Source of the DNA: Oryzias latipes
Lineage: Eukaryota; Chordata; Actinopteri; Beloniformes; Adrianichthyidae
Reading direction: 5' to 3'
Length of the DNA: 64,000 nucleotides
NCBI RefSeq assembly: GCF_002234675.1
Contig: NC_019859.2
Coordinates: 11,547,483-11,611,482, forward strand
In this document: positions 1-11,913 of the stretch, one piece after another
How the letters are laid out: the number at the start of each line of letters is the position of its first letter
How positions within the stretch are numbered: position 1 is the first letter of the stretch
The notes under the pieces: model-generated
What the model saw: only the letters and a program-made list of their open reading frames with translations
What the model was told of the DNA's origin: nothing
Database searches by the model: none
Program-made: the position numbers and the translations under genes

Positions 1-3000
1 CTGAAACAAGAGCAGGAAGCAAAACTAAGGCGACTGCAAAAAGGATAATGATCTTACAAGATCCAGTAGTAAGCATAAAACCAGAGCTTTACAGAGGCAA
101 TCAATCTAGAAGAAACCAGAACTAAACACAAGAAGGGAAGCAATGCTGATGTGAAAAAGCTGACATTGGCATCCATAAACCATAGCATGCTTTTAATTTG
201 TCACTTCTGGTATAGACGTCTTGAAGAAAAAAAATCTATAAATATTAAAGGTTTCCTCTTCAAATGGTCACAGGAGAACTGTCCAACCCTCACCCTGATT
301 CTAAGTTTGGTTACATTCAGCTTTAAAGGATCTGATTATTGTACAGCCGCTAGAAGAATGAAAGTCCTAAACACCTGGATGTGTGAAATGTATTTCTGAC
401 CCATCCCCTGGGGGGCGGTGAACTGCAGTCACAGCCATGCTTGGTGATATATCCCCCCCCCCAATCAATGTTGACTGTAAATAAAATTCTCTTTCTGAGA
501 TCCTTTTTTAGCAAAATAAGACTTTTTGTTTTATATTTTTGCTTCCTTTCCAGCGGGATTGTTAGCCTGGATCGACTCACCGGTGGTGTTTTTGTGCATT
601 TTGCACAGACAGTATATCCTAGTGACTAGACGGCTTGTGTGATGAGCGTGCGCGCCCGTGCACGTGACACAGACAGAGAGACACCAGCCCTCTTGACTGT
701 AGTGGCCCAAAGGCTCGCTGACCTATTTCTGCCTGTGAGTAGCTGTTTCATCATAAGCAGTCACCAGCCTCTGCACCTGCACTGTGACTCTGTGTGTGGA
801 GAAAAAAAGAAAATAAAAAAAATGCTTGTGTATCTAAAAGTCCTGCTGTACATCTCACGCACGCACACTAATTCCCTCATCCCGTTCTTCCCTCTGCACC
901 CTCCACCTTTTTCATCAAGCAGCACTTTTTCCCACCACACAAAGCACACCCTCTCTCAATCCCTCTCAGGTTGCTGCCTGCTGCGATGTCCAGTGCTGAG
1001 TGTAGCTGTATCTGCGTTCGCAGCATGACGCTCTGGCTCTGGCGCTCACTCACACCAGCCCACGCACGCACACACACACACACACACGCACATGCCTACG
1101 CAGGTCCTGGAACACTAAATGTGTTCACAGCAGGCCAAACCTGATTCAAACAACCAGAGAGAATGCCTAATGATTGATGATGACACCCAGAATATATGTG
1201 CAACCGCAGCAGAATCCTACAAACAGGTTATCTGGAACCTTAGGTCCCCTGAGCTGCAGCTTTCACGTGTCAGATGAACAATTTGGGATCATTAGCTCCC
1301 ACTTAAATCTCATCTTCCATAACAACCCCAGTGCAGATTAAAGCAATAAATATAGTAATAACATTTAAAAAAAAGAAGCTTTTTTTGCATCGTAGCTCTG
1401 ATTCTGGCATTCTGCTGCTTCCTTTTCTTTTTTTCCCCCTCCCATCCTGCTATCTTCTCCCTTGCTTGCTGCTACTTTGGGACAACTTTCTGCTGAACTG
1501 CTGAGGAAGCAGGCAGGTAAGCAGGCACATCAGCAACGGGGCAGAGGTGCTGTTAGTCTGATGAGCAGTAAAGCTGTCAACAACTAGAACAGCTCGGAGG
1601 GGAAGCGTTTGCTCTGTTTACCGAGCTCAAGTGAATTCTGCTTGCCTCGCCTAAGATATTCCAGTGTTCCTCCCAACCCCGGAAACCTCGGGATCTGGGA
1701 GGATTTTGACTTTTGCAAATCGACCATGTGTCATGCATCCTCTGCTGTGTTCCAACTATGTGTCCTCAGCTGTTGAGGACTGTATTTGCTGTTGCAATAT
1801 AGCACATCAAAGGTGTTGCTCCAGTACCAGAAGTGTGATTGGAGTCTTTCCCACTGACGTAAGCTGGAGAGGAGTATTCTCACAGAGAACAGTGATGTAA
1901 TACACTGTGAAAATAGTCAGTCTCTGTCTTTTTCTTTTATTTTTTTTTTTTGCTCATCATCCTCTCTGTCTCATTCTTTCTCACTTCCTCTTTCTCTGTG
2001 TTCTCATATCTGTTGTTTTTTTTTTCCTCCTTTCCATTTTGGTCCTGGCAGGATGGTGCTGCTTCTCCTGTGGGATATCTAAAATCAAACCCAACGGCTC
2101 CCTCACTTGGCCATGGTGGAGAACTGCATCTCCACCATGTCACCTGCCACTTTGCGCGCCCCTTCTTTCTCCATCCACCCATATCTGCTGAGCACAGTGC
2201 TCCTCCCTGCGTTTAAGTCAGAGGGCGTTCAATTCAACAGAAGCCAGCTGTTTTCTTTTCTTTTCTTTTTTTGTGAAGGATTTGTTAGATGTTTTCTAGA
2301 TGGAGGCAATTTCTTTTGTTACGTTAACCGTCAGACCGTGTTAAACATTTATCAGACTCAAGTCCCCGCCAAGGAATTCCCACGCTGGTGCTTCTCCTCC
2401 TCCTCTCCTCCTCTTCCTTTCTTCCATCCTTGTTCTCAGTCATCATCAAAAAGGAACCAGCAACCCCTTGGGTGCCTCTGGGAGACCCCCACAAACCAAC
2501 GTATCCCAGCAGCCTTTCTGTCCAACCAGCCCACAGTGATGAGAGAAAGATGTGAAAGCACACTGAGGGTGGCCTTCTCGGCTTCCAACAACCACGAATA
2601 AAACATAAAAATACGTATGTACAGCGTCCATATAAAGGAAAAAACGAAGTAAATGCACCCCCTACCTCCACCTCTCCCAGAACTAAACCCACCCACAGGC
2701 AAGAGGGGTTTGAGAGAGGAAGCCCACAACATAAATATCCAATTACCAAACACATCAAACACACAGAGGATGAAATATTGATAACTTTGAGATATTTATG
2801 TAATCCACAATTGTGCCTTATATAAGTGCTCCATTTACAAGGAGACATTGAAATGTGCAAGTATTGTTTTTCCTTTTTTATTTATAGCATATAAGAATAA
2901 AAAAAGTCTATACGGGCAGACGAGGACTTGGGCTCATGAACAGTTGGACCGTGGTCGATGACGATGCTTTCAGATTTGGTTACTGCAAACAGCCCTACAG

Positions 3001-5227
3001 CTCTGAGGATACGGTGAATATACGTACACACCAGGTATTTGATGAGTGTTATAAAAACACACATTTAGTGCGTTGTTGATGGCGCTTCAATTTCAATTTG
3101 ACATTTTGTGGTGCAAAATGTCAAATTGGTGCAAATGCCCGAAAATGTACATGTACATGTGTTTACATAGACTTTTCATTGGAAGCCATCAATCAAACAG
3201 CACCCCGGTGTGAACGTAGCACTATGCGACACAAAGTTTTTTCATTTATCGGAATAGAGCTGCGAAAGAGGAAAGCCTGAGGCAAAGATGTGAGATTTGC
3301 ACCACTTTGACATTTTGCGCCAAGCCATGCGCCAGTATTAGGTAGCAACACTGCAGTGTGAACACCAAATGCTAAAAGCACGTTCAAAAACCCAAGCTCA
3401 TCATGCTCTTGAACGCACCACACTTACCGGGTGTGTAGGTAGCTTAATTACAGCCGGGCACAAACCACGATTGAAAAACAGATCATGGAGGACAAATTAA
3501 CAAACAGTTGGTACTTCCGGGAATTAAAAGTGATGCCATCCATGTGTCACTACCAAACCCAAGTCCCTGATTGGTCAAAGTTTGACCTGGTCAAACTTAC
3601 AACAAGTGTTAAATGGCCACATGTTTTGTACGTAGACCCCGAAAACTATGAGTTAACGCAAGAGTTTTGAATGTGAAGCCTGAATGGGGAACGTAGCTTG
3701 AATCGCAACACTGAGACACCTAAACTAGTGGAGAAAAATGAAGGATGACTTCATCAGAAGAGATGCTATTCTGATATTGGATGTGTGTACACTATGTGGG
3801 GAAGTGACTGGGCTGTTTAATTTTTCTTTTTTTGGCAGTCCACGCGCGGCTGTCAATCGTAAAGCGTTGGAGCCGCCTGCAAGCATATGGAGCAGAAAGG
3901 AAGGGTGGTGTCAGTGGTGGTGGTGAGATGGGGGGAGGGTAGTGTTTGAGCTTCTCACGTCGCTGGTTTGCTTTGAGCTGCAGATCATAGAGCAATTGAA
4001 AAGACACAAACACACACAAGGAAGTGGATTCCCTCTAATTAATTGTAAATTGTCACCACTTGAAGTGAGTGCGCTTACTGATATGAGCATTTTATGGGTG
4101 TGTTTGTGTATTCATGTCTGAGAGGGAAATGGGGGGTGGTGCTGGTGGTGGGGGGTGTTGGAAAACAGAGAGGAAGAACTGCATAAATTGACTTCACTTT
4201 GGTGCCTTATCAACAAGCCACTCTTGGTGGGTTTTTCCTTTGAAACTGCTGTTCCCTACAAAAGCTGAATAAATTATAACTCTAAACAGGAATAATAATA
4301 AGAGCATACATTATTTCTGTTGTTGGTACTGCTGGTGGTGGTTGTTGTTGTTGTTGTTGTTTGTGTCAGTAGGAAGGCTCAGATCTTGACTTATGAAAAG
4401 GAGAAAAAAAAAAAAAAAAGGTAACTATCTTTGCATCTTTTATAAGTCTGGGTGATCGTTTTAATGGTGACCCAAAAAATGTCCCAGATCCGTGTGTGTA
4501 AGGGGGTGGGGGGGTTATTTCCTTTTGAAATATTCTTGAAATGCAGACAGAGACACAGGGGGTGAGGAGTTGAGAAGGAGAAAACGGGGGAAGATGGAGA
4601 AGGGGGAACGACAAAATGAAGCCTCCTCTGTTTTACGAATGACTAATTCCAACAAGTCTGATGACACGCAACAGAACTTTTACTTTCTACGCCGTTTGAG
4701 CACCGCGTGAAATGGTTGTTAACGCACACTGATGATGACAGCTCGATCCCAGATCAGTCCTTTTCTTTTTTTTCTTTTTCATGATGCATTACAAAGACGA
4801 CATTTAGAATTTATAGTTTGGAACAGTGAAACAATCAAGTGCATACAAGGTCGAGTTGTTTGCAGAGGCGACCGTAAAGGTGCGGCTCTTACCCTTGATC
4901 CGAAACGCTCTGTGACCGGAGGTCAGATGATGGCTATTCCACGATCATCCCGACGCCTCCGGCCCGTGATGGAGTGCAGCTATTTGTCAGATGACCTGTT
5001 CCCTTTTCACACATGAGGGTCACTTAGAAATCCTGGAAGTAGCCAATCTTATGTCTGAAAAACACCAAGGAAGGATTTTCATAAAGTTCCTTTTTTTTTT
5101 TTTTTAAATAAATGTCATGACAAAACCTTTTATTGGTTGCCATCTGAAAATATGTAAATGTCATAGTATTATGAAGTTTGTTTGCCTCTTGTATTGTTGT
5201 TAAAGTAATTTCAAAGATGAATAATTG
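1..5227. other. Gene-free left flank
   Basis: I see no exon chain with consistent phase on either strand. The stretch holds a short CA repeat near 1068-1090, pyrimidine-rich tracts near 1930-2040, a TTG repeat near 4341-4362 and a dispersed repeat at about 3065-3690. The open frames here are short, overlap on both strands and match no family I know. A pyrimidine tract followed by AG at about 2050 looks like a splice acceptor but leads into no recognisable protein. Confidence 0.6.
3065..3690. repeat. Dispersed repeat, probable non-autonomous DNA element
   Basis: Two blocks here share phrases with segments near 32.33-32.55 kb and 56.04-56.28 kb. The shared phrases include a 'ctgattggtcaaagtt' block, a 'ttttcattg(g/a)aag' block and a 'gtgtgaacgtagc' block. 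The copies are diverged and their ends are not clear. The family is unnamed by me; no coding capacity is seen. Confidence 0.55.
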
Positions 5228-5558
5228 CATCAGGGAGCTTCACAGTAGTGTAGCGGTTTGCAGCAAGAAGGCCCTGGTTTGAATCCCGGCTGGGACCTTT
5301 GTGTGTGGAGTTTGGGTGTTCTCCTTCTGCATGCCTGGGTTTTCTCCGAGCATTATGTTTTATTTTTCCCACAGTCCAAAAACAACCTTCATAGGTTCAT
5401 TGATGTCTCTACGTTGTCCCAAAGTGTGCATGCGTGAGTGTGTGAGCCTACAACAGACTGGTGACCTGTTCAGGCTGTACCCCACAGGTTGGCTCCAGTA
5501 ACCCTATGACCCTGAAAGGTATCAATCTGGTTCAGAAAATAGATGGATGGCTGGATAC
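5228..5558 (+). mobile_element. tRNA-derived SINE (fish DANA/mermaid-like)
   Basis: The head resembles a tRNA with a B-box-like GGTTTGAATCC at 5276-5286. It is followed by a tRNA-unrelated body that reads like the common fish SINE body (phrases on a 'tgtgtggagtttg' block, a 'cacagtccaaaaac' block and 'ggtgacctgttcaggctgtacccc'). It ends in a 'agaaaatagatggatgg' tail. A second copy is at about 21284-21608. It is not a functional tRNA gene. Confidence 0.8.
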
Positions 5559-7439
5559 TTGTATCATAACCTAAGATATTGTTCAAGAGTTCCGTCAAAC
5601 AAATCAAAACAGCGCGTAAACAGAAGCTGGTGTTTCAGCCTGTATTAACCAAAACTAGTCAGGGCTGGTTTGCATAATTTCCATTAAAAAAACAGCAGTT
5701 TTGCAGAATTTGATCATAAAAACTGTAACACAACTAGTCTGTCTGCCTGACTGCCTGCCTGCTTGTCTGGCTGCTTGTCTGGACACCTCATTACATAGGT
5801 GTCCAATGGTTTTGAGAACTACAGGTCGTGACATGCAAGGCAGGAACCAAAGCTGCACACAAATGTATCAGTGGAAATTTAAAAAAATCGTCTTTTTTTT
5901 TTTCAGGAATGCATTAAAAATAAATATTAGAGGCGGAAATTGCATTTCCATGCTTGAGTGTGGTGCGGTAGAGAGCCTCCCTTACCTGCAGGTGGCATCC
6001 ACCCACAAGCCGACACCCACCGCTCCATGCATGTGAAGCTGCTTTCCACCTACAAGAGACACAAGCTGGGTGAGTTTGACATCATGGTTGAATGGGTCAA
6101 AGTTCATAGTGGTTGCTCACTTTGACCTCTTCTGCCCAATGGAGAACTCATCTGAAATGCCAGCATCCACATGTGAAATACAGCCAGCAACTTCTACGGC
6201 CAATTACCCCTTCACACACAGACACATCTGAGAGGTTACACACTTTTGTGTGAATGACACCTTAGTGATTCCTTTTTTTTTTTGGTCATAACTTCTGAGG
6301 AAATTTTTTAAGTGTGGATGAGTGTTTGCGAATAAAACATAACCACAAACGATTGAGTAATAAAACAACTAGCACACATGCATGAACATTATCTTAACGG
6401 TAATCCCCTTCTGCAGCCCCAGTCACAAGCCAAGAATGAGGTACTGCTGCCTGGTAGCACACGCACAACGTGAAGCTCATGTGACTGCATGAACCTTTTG
6501 GCCTTAATCTCCTGCAGTCATGAATGAAAAAGATCATAAAACTTAAAAAGTCCACACAAAGACAGGCTATTCAGACATAAAATATGTACATTTTTACTTT
6601 TTAGAAGCTTTGGATTCTGTCCTTTTCAGTGGTTTACTTCTGACTGAAAGAACAGAGACTCCAGAAATGCAAAAGCTTAGATTTCCTTCTGCATTGTCAA
6701 GTAAAATCACACTGGAGCAAAGATCGCACCATGTCACCTCGAGTGCATCCAACGCCACACAAAGACCACAGAGACTTAATTTGACATATTCTTTCACTTG
6801 CATTGACAGACAGAGTGTGTACATTATTTTTTTTTCCCTCTCAGACAGTTTCCAGGCTTTTGAGAGGCCTTTTTCCAGCGGAGAAACCAGAAGGATAATA
6901 GTCTGGTAGGTCTCATCGAAAAGAAGTGTGTTTTCAGTTGCATCACGCTGGTCTTTTGCCAGGAGAATCAATGGCGCCTGTGGTCAGAATCAGCTGATTT
7001 CTCTGAATAGCACAATGCAAGAAAATAGCTGTTGGAAAAGCTTAATTTCACAAGTCGCAACTCGGCTATTATTTGCGTTGTGATTTAATAATTTGGGGTA
7101 TGGAGGATTAAAGGTAAGATGCCACAAAGACACTCAGGATGAACTCAAGTTGAGAGGTGAGAGTGGCTTTATCAAAGGGAAACGTGTAATTCTATCAATT
7201 CTTTTTACTTTAAAAAGGTTTTAGCCTCTGCTAATCTTCTCTTGGACCTTGGCAGCAGAATAGAGCCATTTATGCTCAGAACAAAATCGCCCATTCATGC
7301 TTTTGCCATAGATGGTGTGAGAAATTTGCCTGACGGTAATTGTTTGCAGCATAATGAAGCAACTGAATAGAAAAAAGTGCAAAGACAAACAGACAAATAA
7401 AAAAATACAAAAATTTAAATAATAAATTGTAGGAAATTG
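5559..7439. other. Gene-free stretch
   Basis: Only short homopolymer runs and a CTGC-type repeat near 5742-5775 are visible. No open frame shows family resemblance, and no splice-consistent exon chain was found. Confidence 0.5.
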
Positions 7440-7680
7440 TTGTTATTTTGGCAGGTTTGCAGCTTTTCTCTACATGTCAGCCACGTTAAAAAGGTTAGCT
7501 GTGTTGGCCGCCTTAGCGAATTTACAAAATCCGTTACTCCGAACCTTGTTTGCAATGTGTAAAAAATTAAAAATTAAAAAAGCTGATACAGCTAAAAAAA
7601 ACATTAATGTGACTATAACTACTAACCTTGCTAGTAACATGTAGTAAAACAACTCAGTCTGACACAGCGGCACACTAATT
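7440..7680. repeat. Diverged copy of a TIR-type repeat
   Basis: The segment resembles part of the element at about 29925-30635, including a 'ccttgtttgcaa/cc' block, the run of 'aaaaa(t/g)...aaaaaagctgat/agattaat' and an 'actaaccttg' block. Ends are not visible. It is recorded as a fragment of the same family. Confidence 0.4.
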
Positions 7681-8440
7681 GCATTCGTGTATTTACAATA
7701 ACAGGCATTGTTTGCAAAAGCACAACTAGAATGAATTGATATTTAAGCACACAGTTGTTTTTTGAAAAAAAAAAAGGCTTTTGAGTATAGCTTGTGTAAA
7801 TCTTGTCTGAAAGTGAAATCTTTGTATCATGATTTGATTTGTTAAAGGCTGATTTAGTCGCAGCCTTGAAGTGAGCACAGAAACTCAGATTTAGGTATGT
7901 TATATATTTGACTGAATTCTCCTCTGAGCAGCTGCGCAAACTGCAGTGGTTTGGAGCTATATGAAGAGCTACGTAAACCTGAGTGTCATCTGCATAACTG
8001 CAAAACATGGGTCTGAGCTGGAAAGAGCATGTATTAGTCAAACAGCAGAAGTCCCAGAATCAAGCCCTGTGGGTGTACACCACAGGATTTGGAGAGTCTT
8101 GCATATTTAAGATCACCAATAGTAATAACCCCTGACTGTCAGATAAGTACTGACCAATGTGGACTGACCCGAAAATCCCACCCACAAGAAGGAGTTCACA
8201 GTCCAATGTATCAAAGACTGTAAGCATTAAAGATGTTTTTACTGAGTCAGAGTTGGTGTGAATATCTTTCCACAGTGCTGCAGAGTCTAAAGCCTAACTG
8301 AAATTATGTCTAACAGGCGGTCTGTGTTCAGAAAGTTGTTTGGCTGTGTCAAAACAGCTTTTTCAACAATCTTTGCAATAAAAGGATGTTTGAAAGTTGG
8401 CCTGCAATTGGTGAAGGTTCCAGACAGATTTTCTTCAGAA
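7631..8440 (-). pseudogene. L2/CR1-like LINE reverse transcriptase fossil
   Basis: Read on the minus strand, this stretch shows decayed reverse-transcriptase landmarks of an L2-type LINE in the right order. First comes a segment like the palm start (about 8200-8440). Then a GVHPQGLILGLLLF-like copy of the GxPQGSxLGPLLF motif lies at about 8050-8095. Then the catalytic block YADDTQVY lies at about 7973-7996. After YADD the domain is cut short and joins a KAATKSAF-like segment from the C-terminal part, so an internal deletion is likely. Frames are broken by stop codons and shifts. It is a dead fragment; no endonuclease domain is seen. Confidence 0.8.
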
Positions 8441-8529
8441 AGAGTTTTGAGTGAACAAATGTGGTTGAGTTATTGTTGAAAAAAAAAGTATGTTATTCCG
8501 AATTTTGTTTCTTTAGAAGGCTGAAAATG

Positions 8530-9220
8530 TTTTTTTTTTCTTCTCTCAACTTGTCCTGTCCAACAGCTGGGCAAACAGATGAGAGCTGAAGGCCTCTTGT
8601 GTTGGACAAATTTTACCTTAACAACAGGGTTTATGAATCTTCAGACAAACCAAAGGTATGTCTGAATAAACCTCTTTTGTAATCTAGGCCAAACTTTATT
8701 CATTTTAATCATATTTGAAAATCTTTTGTGTTGGACCAGAAAGGAGGGAAGAAGAAAGAGGGATGTTAGAGAGGGGGGACAGGAATGTGATTATAGAAGG
8801 GGGGGGGGGGGGGGGGGGGTAAAATCATGAAGCAGCATAAAGCAACAAGTTGCTGGATGTTCATAATAATTACGGTCAGATTCAGATGTGATACAAATCT
8901 AGAAGGGTGGCCTGTCCACACACACACTCAAATGTTATAAACATTCCTGTTGGCTCCAAAAATGTTCACATGCCAACATGTACACAATACAAATAATGTT
9001 CACATACGCATGCTTTTGCAAACAACACTTAACACTAGCGTGAAATATTTCATTTAATCACGCAAACTATTTGTGCAAAGGTGAGCTAACACCCGTGCTC
9101 GAGTGAGTGTTTACGTTCTTCTAAAGTGGAGAGTGTGTGTGCATGTATGTGTGTTTGTGTTGCAGTGTATATTATGAGGGGTAAAGGGTGTGTGTACTGA
9201 GGGGTTGTAGTTAAAGGCTG
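8530..9220 (-). mobile_element. Internally deleted copy of the GC-core retroelement
   Basis: On the minus strand this matches the element at 61529-63276: the 3' end begins at the T-run near 8530 followed by 'aacttgtcctgtccaacagc', and the match runs through a region with a 21-G tract (8799-8819) to about 9125. It then jumps directly to sequence matching about 61790-61870. The GC-rich core present in the long copy (roughly 61.9-62.65 kb) is absent here. No protein-coding frame is seen. Confidence 0.75.
8799..8819 (+). repeat. Poly-G tract
   Basis: An uninterrupted run of 21 G lies inside the retroelement copy on the plus strand. It is likely to be length-variable and prone to assembly error. 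Confidence 0.95.
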
Positions 9221-9383
9221 AGAATATTTCTAAAGAATACGTTTGAGAAAGTGTCCTAATGTTCTGGAACTGATTTCAGCAACTTAGACCAGATTATTCC
9301 TGCCAAGCTGCAGATCCGATATGGCTATCTTTATTCCTGATATGACTGTATTTTTTATTTTTATTTTTTCAATTTTGCCTTAT

Positions 9384-9386
<3 letters not shown>

Positions 9387-9414
<28 letters not shown>
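9387..9414 (+). repeat. Poly-A tract
   Basis: An uninterrupted run of 28 A. It could be the tail of an old retroelement insertion, but no recognisable element body lies directly upstream. Confidence 0.9.
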
Positions 9415-9418
<4 letters not shown>

Positions 9419-10067
9419 CTAGCTAAGTAGGAGAATAATTACCAATTCACAAGACGCAAACAAAAAATGAGATAGCAGTGTTGCTGTTGATGCCGTCGGG
9501 GGGTTCCCCATTTTTTTGGGGTGTCCAAATCTACAAATGTCAAATTTCAGAAGTCTATGTGCAAAAACCAGTGTGCATCGGTGCTCACTAGATTTGAGAA
9601 TCTACAGTGTAGATTCTACACTCTCTGGCCACTTTATTAGGCACACTGGTACAACACATTTCTAATCAGCCAATCACATGGCAGCAACTGAATGCATTTA
9701 GGCATGTAGACATGGTCAAGATGATCTGCTGCAGTTCAAACCGAGCATCAGAATGAGGAAGAAAGGGGATTTAAGTGACTTTGATGGTTGGTGGTGCCAG
9801 ATGGGCTGGCCCCCCGAGTCTTTCAAAAACTGAGAAAATATCCAGTGAGAGGCAGTTCCGTGGGCAGAAATGCCTCGTTGATGCCAGAGCTCAGAGGAGA
9901 ATGTCCAGACTGGTTCCAGCTGGTAGAATGGTAAATGGCATATCCTTATGTAGCGCTTTTTTTCTACCTTCCTCGAAGGCCCAAGGTGCTTTACAGTCAC
10001 ATTCACAAACTGGTGGTGGCTCCACTGCCGAACACTGGTGCTAAGCTTCCACCAGAGGCAAGGTGGG

Positions 10068-10595
10068 TGTTAGAATAATTGTACATAAGTTATCTCATAT
10101 TTACTCTGACCTTTTGATATATTGTGTGTATATTGCTTTACTACGAGAAATTGGTTCTCAGGAACGAATAACGTGACCCAATGCAGCTGTCTTGCATTTG
10201 ACCCGGTGACAGATGGTCACCTTTGATATGCAGGACCTTTGCTCTGCAGAAGATGAGCTCTGGAAGCACAGGGGTCAACAATGAAACTGGATCTCAAAGG
10301 AGCAAACGCTTCTTTTAAGATGTTTGTTTAGATTAGTTTCTTGACCTGTGTGGGCTCCATTGTTTTACCCCTCCCTTTTAGAAGCATCTGTATGTAGGGA
10401 AACACCCTGATTTTCAATAAATACGAGGAGGCAGACCTCTGTAAACTCAGAGCAAACGGAGAATTGCGTGAGTATGTCCCTGTCTGCTCTCTCTCTCTCT
10501 CTCTCTCTCTCTCGAGAAAAGATTTAAAGTGAGTCTGTGTCCTTTCTTCCAGCTCAAATATCGTTGAGAAATGTTGGTTTAGTTTAGACCCAACA
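10068..10595 (+). mobile_element. Solo LTR of an endogenous retrovirus-like element
   Basis: A 528-bp unit starts with TGTTAG and ends with CCAACA, as LTRs do (TG...CA). It is bounded by an exact 5-bp direct repeat GTGGG at 10063-10067 and 10596-10600, as expected for integrase target duplication. An AATAAA-like signal lies at about 10416-10421 and a CT repeat at about 10484-10513. There are no internal genes, so this is a solo LTR left by recombination between two LTRs. The family is not identified. Confidence 0.85.
10484..10513 (+). repeat. CT microsatellite
   Basis: About fourteen CT units lie inside the solo LTR. Confidence 0.9.
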
Positions 10596-11849
10596 GTGGG
10601 GTTCAGTGTCTTGCCCAAGGGCGCTTTGACACATGGGCGGGAAGGCAGGAATCAAACCTGCAATCCTCCGATCAGAGGTCGACCGCCCTATCACTACACT
10701 ATGGCCGCTCGAAAAAGATAACAGTAACTCAAATAACCACTGGTTACAACGGAGGTCTACAGAAGAGCATCTCTGAACGTACAACACGTCCAACCTTGGG
10801 GCAGATGGGCCACAGCAGCAAAAAACTACACCGGGTACCACTCCTGTCAGTTAAGAACAGGAAACTAAAGCTACAATTCACACAGACTCAACAAAATTGG
10901 ACAATAGAAGATTGGAAAAACGTTGTCTGATCTGATGAGTCTCCATTTCTGCTGCTAAATTCAGATAATAGGGTCAGAATTTTGGCGTCAACATCATGAA
11001 AGCATGGATCTATCCTGCCTTTTATCCTCGGTTCAAGCTGGTGCTGGTGGTGGTGGTGTAATGGTATGGAGAATATTTTCTTGGCACTCTTTAGGCCCCT
11101 TAGCACAAATTGAGCATTGTTACAGTCCCTGGTTTTCTGCCACTCCCAGAGCTTTGCTGGCCTCCAAACAGTTTATGTTCAGCTGCGTGTCACATTTTTA
11201 TTCAACTTTCATCAATTTTTGTCACATCTCTTTACTGAGGCTATTGAGATGTTTCTGTTTTTTAACACACAAATGTTTGCAAAGAATAGAGAAATGGTTT
11301 GAAGGAAAATCAATCAAAACACTTAACTCTAAAAAAGCAAGTTCTTGATAAAAAAAAATCATTTTTTTGCAACCTTTTTACTTCATCTAACATTACTTTC
11401 TCTTTTTTTCCATGTCAAGTCCCACTGGTAAAGTCACTCCTGCTTAAGTTCAACAGTTTGCCTATAATTGCTCCTCCAGAGTTCAGCGTGTGTGTGACAC
11501 GACGCTGATACTTCACCACTGTCCTTGCTAGTTTCTCAAAGGCATTTGACACTGATGTGCTACTTTATGTAGAGACACCTGGTGGAAAAAAGATGCTTTG
11601 GGCTTGCAACACTTAACACTCTTCTTCTTATCTTTGGCGCTCCATCATTTCTTTGTCATCTGTTAACACGGCCCTCCCTTTCGACGGGCTGGTTCAACAA
11701 TTCTGCCATCGGTTTGGAACACTCAGTTCATGTTTGCAGCGGAGTTCACACTTTTAGACGTCTGAGTTGTATTTTTTTTTTTTTTTTTTTTTGGGAGGCA
11801 GTTTGGAAATTAAAAACAGTTTTTTTTGTTTCTTTTTTTTCCTACCAAC

Positions 11850-11913
11850 ATGAGATATTGTAATTTGAAAGGATTCCTGGTGGTTTTGATATTACAGCAC
11901 TCCACATCTGAAG
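11850..11913 (+). CDS. Unknown membrane protein exon 1 (signal peptide)
   Basis: Encodes MRYCNLKGFLVVLILQHS and three more residues, ending one base into a codon at a GAAG|GTAAAA donor. It is preceded by T-rich sequence with no acceptor, so it is taken as the first coding exon. The weak point is the short signal peptide. Confidence 0.65.

Larger units (their letters stand above)
9929..10712 (-). mobile_element. SINE-like repeat inserted in the Tc1 element
   Basis: The insert separates two adjoining parts of the Tc1 element. On the minus strand its start (about 10640-10712) resembles a tRNA: a box-A-like 'tagtgtagtgatagg' and a B-box-like 'ggtttgattcc'. Its other end carries a 'tagcgctttttttctacc' phrase near 9951-9968. 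The repeat is itself split by the LTR at 10068-10595, and both halves join cleanly once the LTR and one copy of GTGGG are removed. Confidence 0.7.
9616..11122 (+). mobile_element. Tc1-like DNA transposon remnant, interrupted
   Basis: The left part (about 9616-9930) and right part (about 10713-11122) together read as one fish Tc1/mariner element. The left begins 'ctctggccactttattagg' and runs through the region for the N-terminal DNA-binding part of the transposase. The right resumes at 'acagtaactcaaataacc' and carries the catalytic-region sequence, including a block near 10906-10940 on an 'agattggaaaaacgtt' core. Stops and indels break the frame, and the 3' terminal repeat is missing. It is split by the insertion at 9929-10712. 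Confidence 0.85.

Noticed and set aside
2040..2220. Pyrimidine tract plus AG followed by an open stretch, resembling a last exon
   Set aside because: No upstream exon in phase, no recognisable protein, and the tract lies in generally pyrimidine-rich DNA.
5228..5300. tRNA gene
   Set aside because: The B-box is present but the fold is degenerate and the sequence runs into a SINE body.
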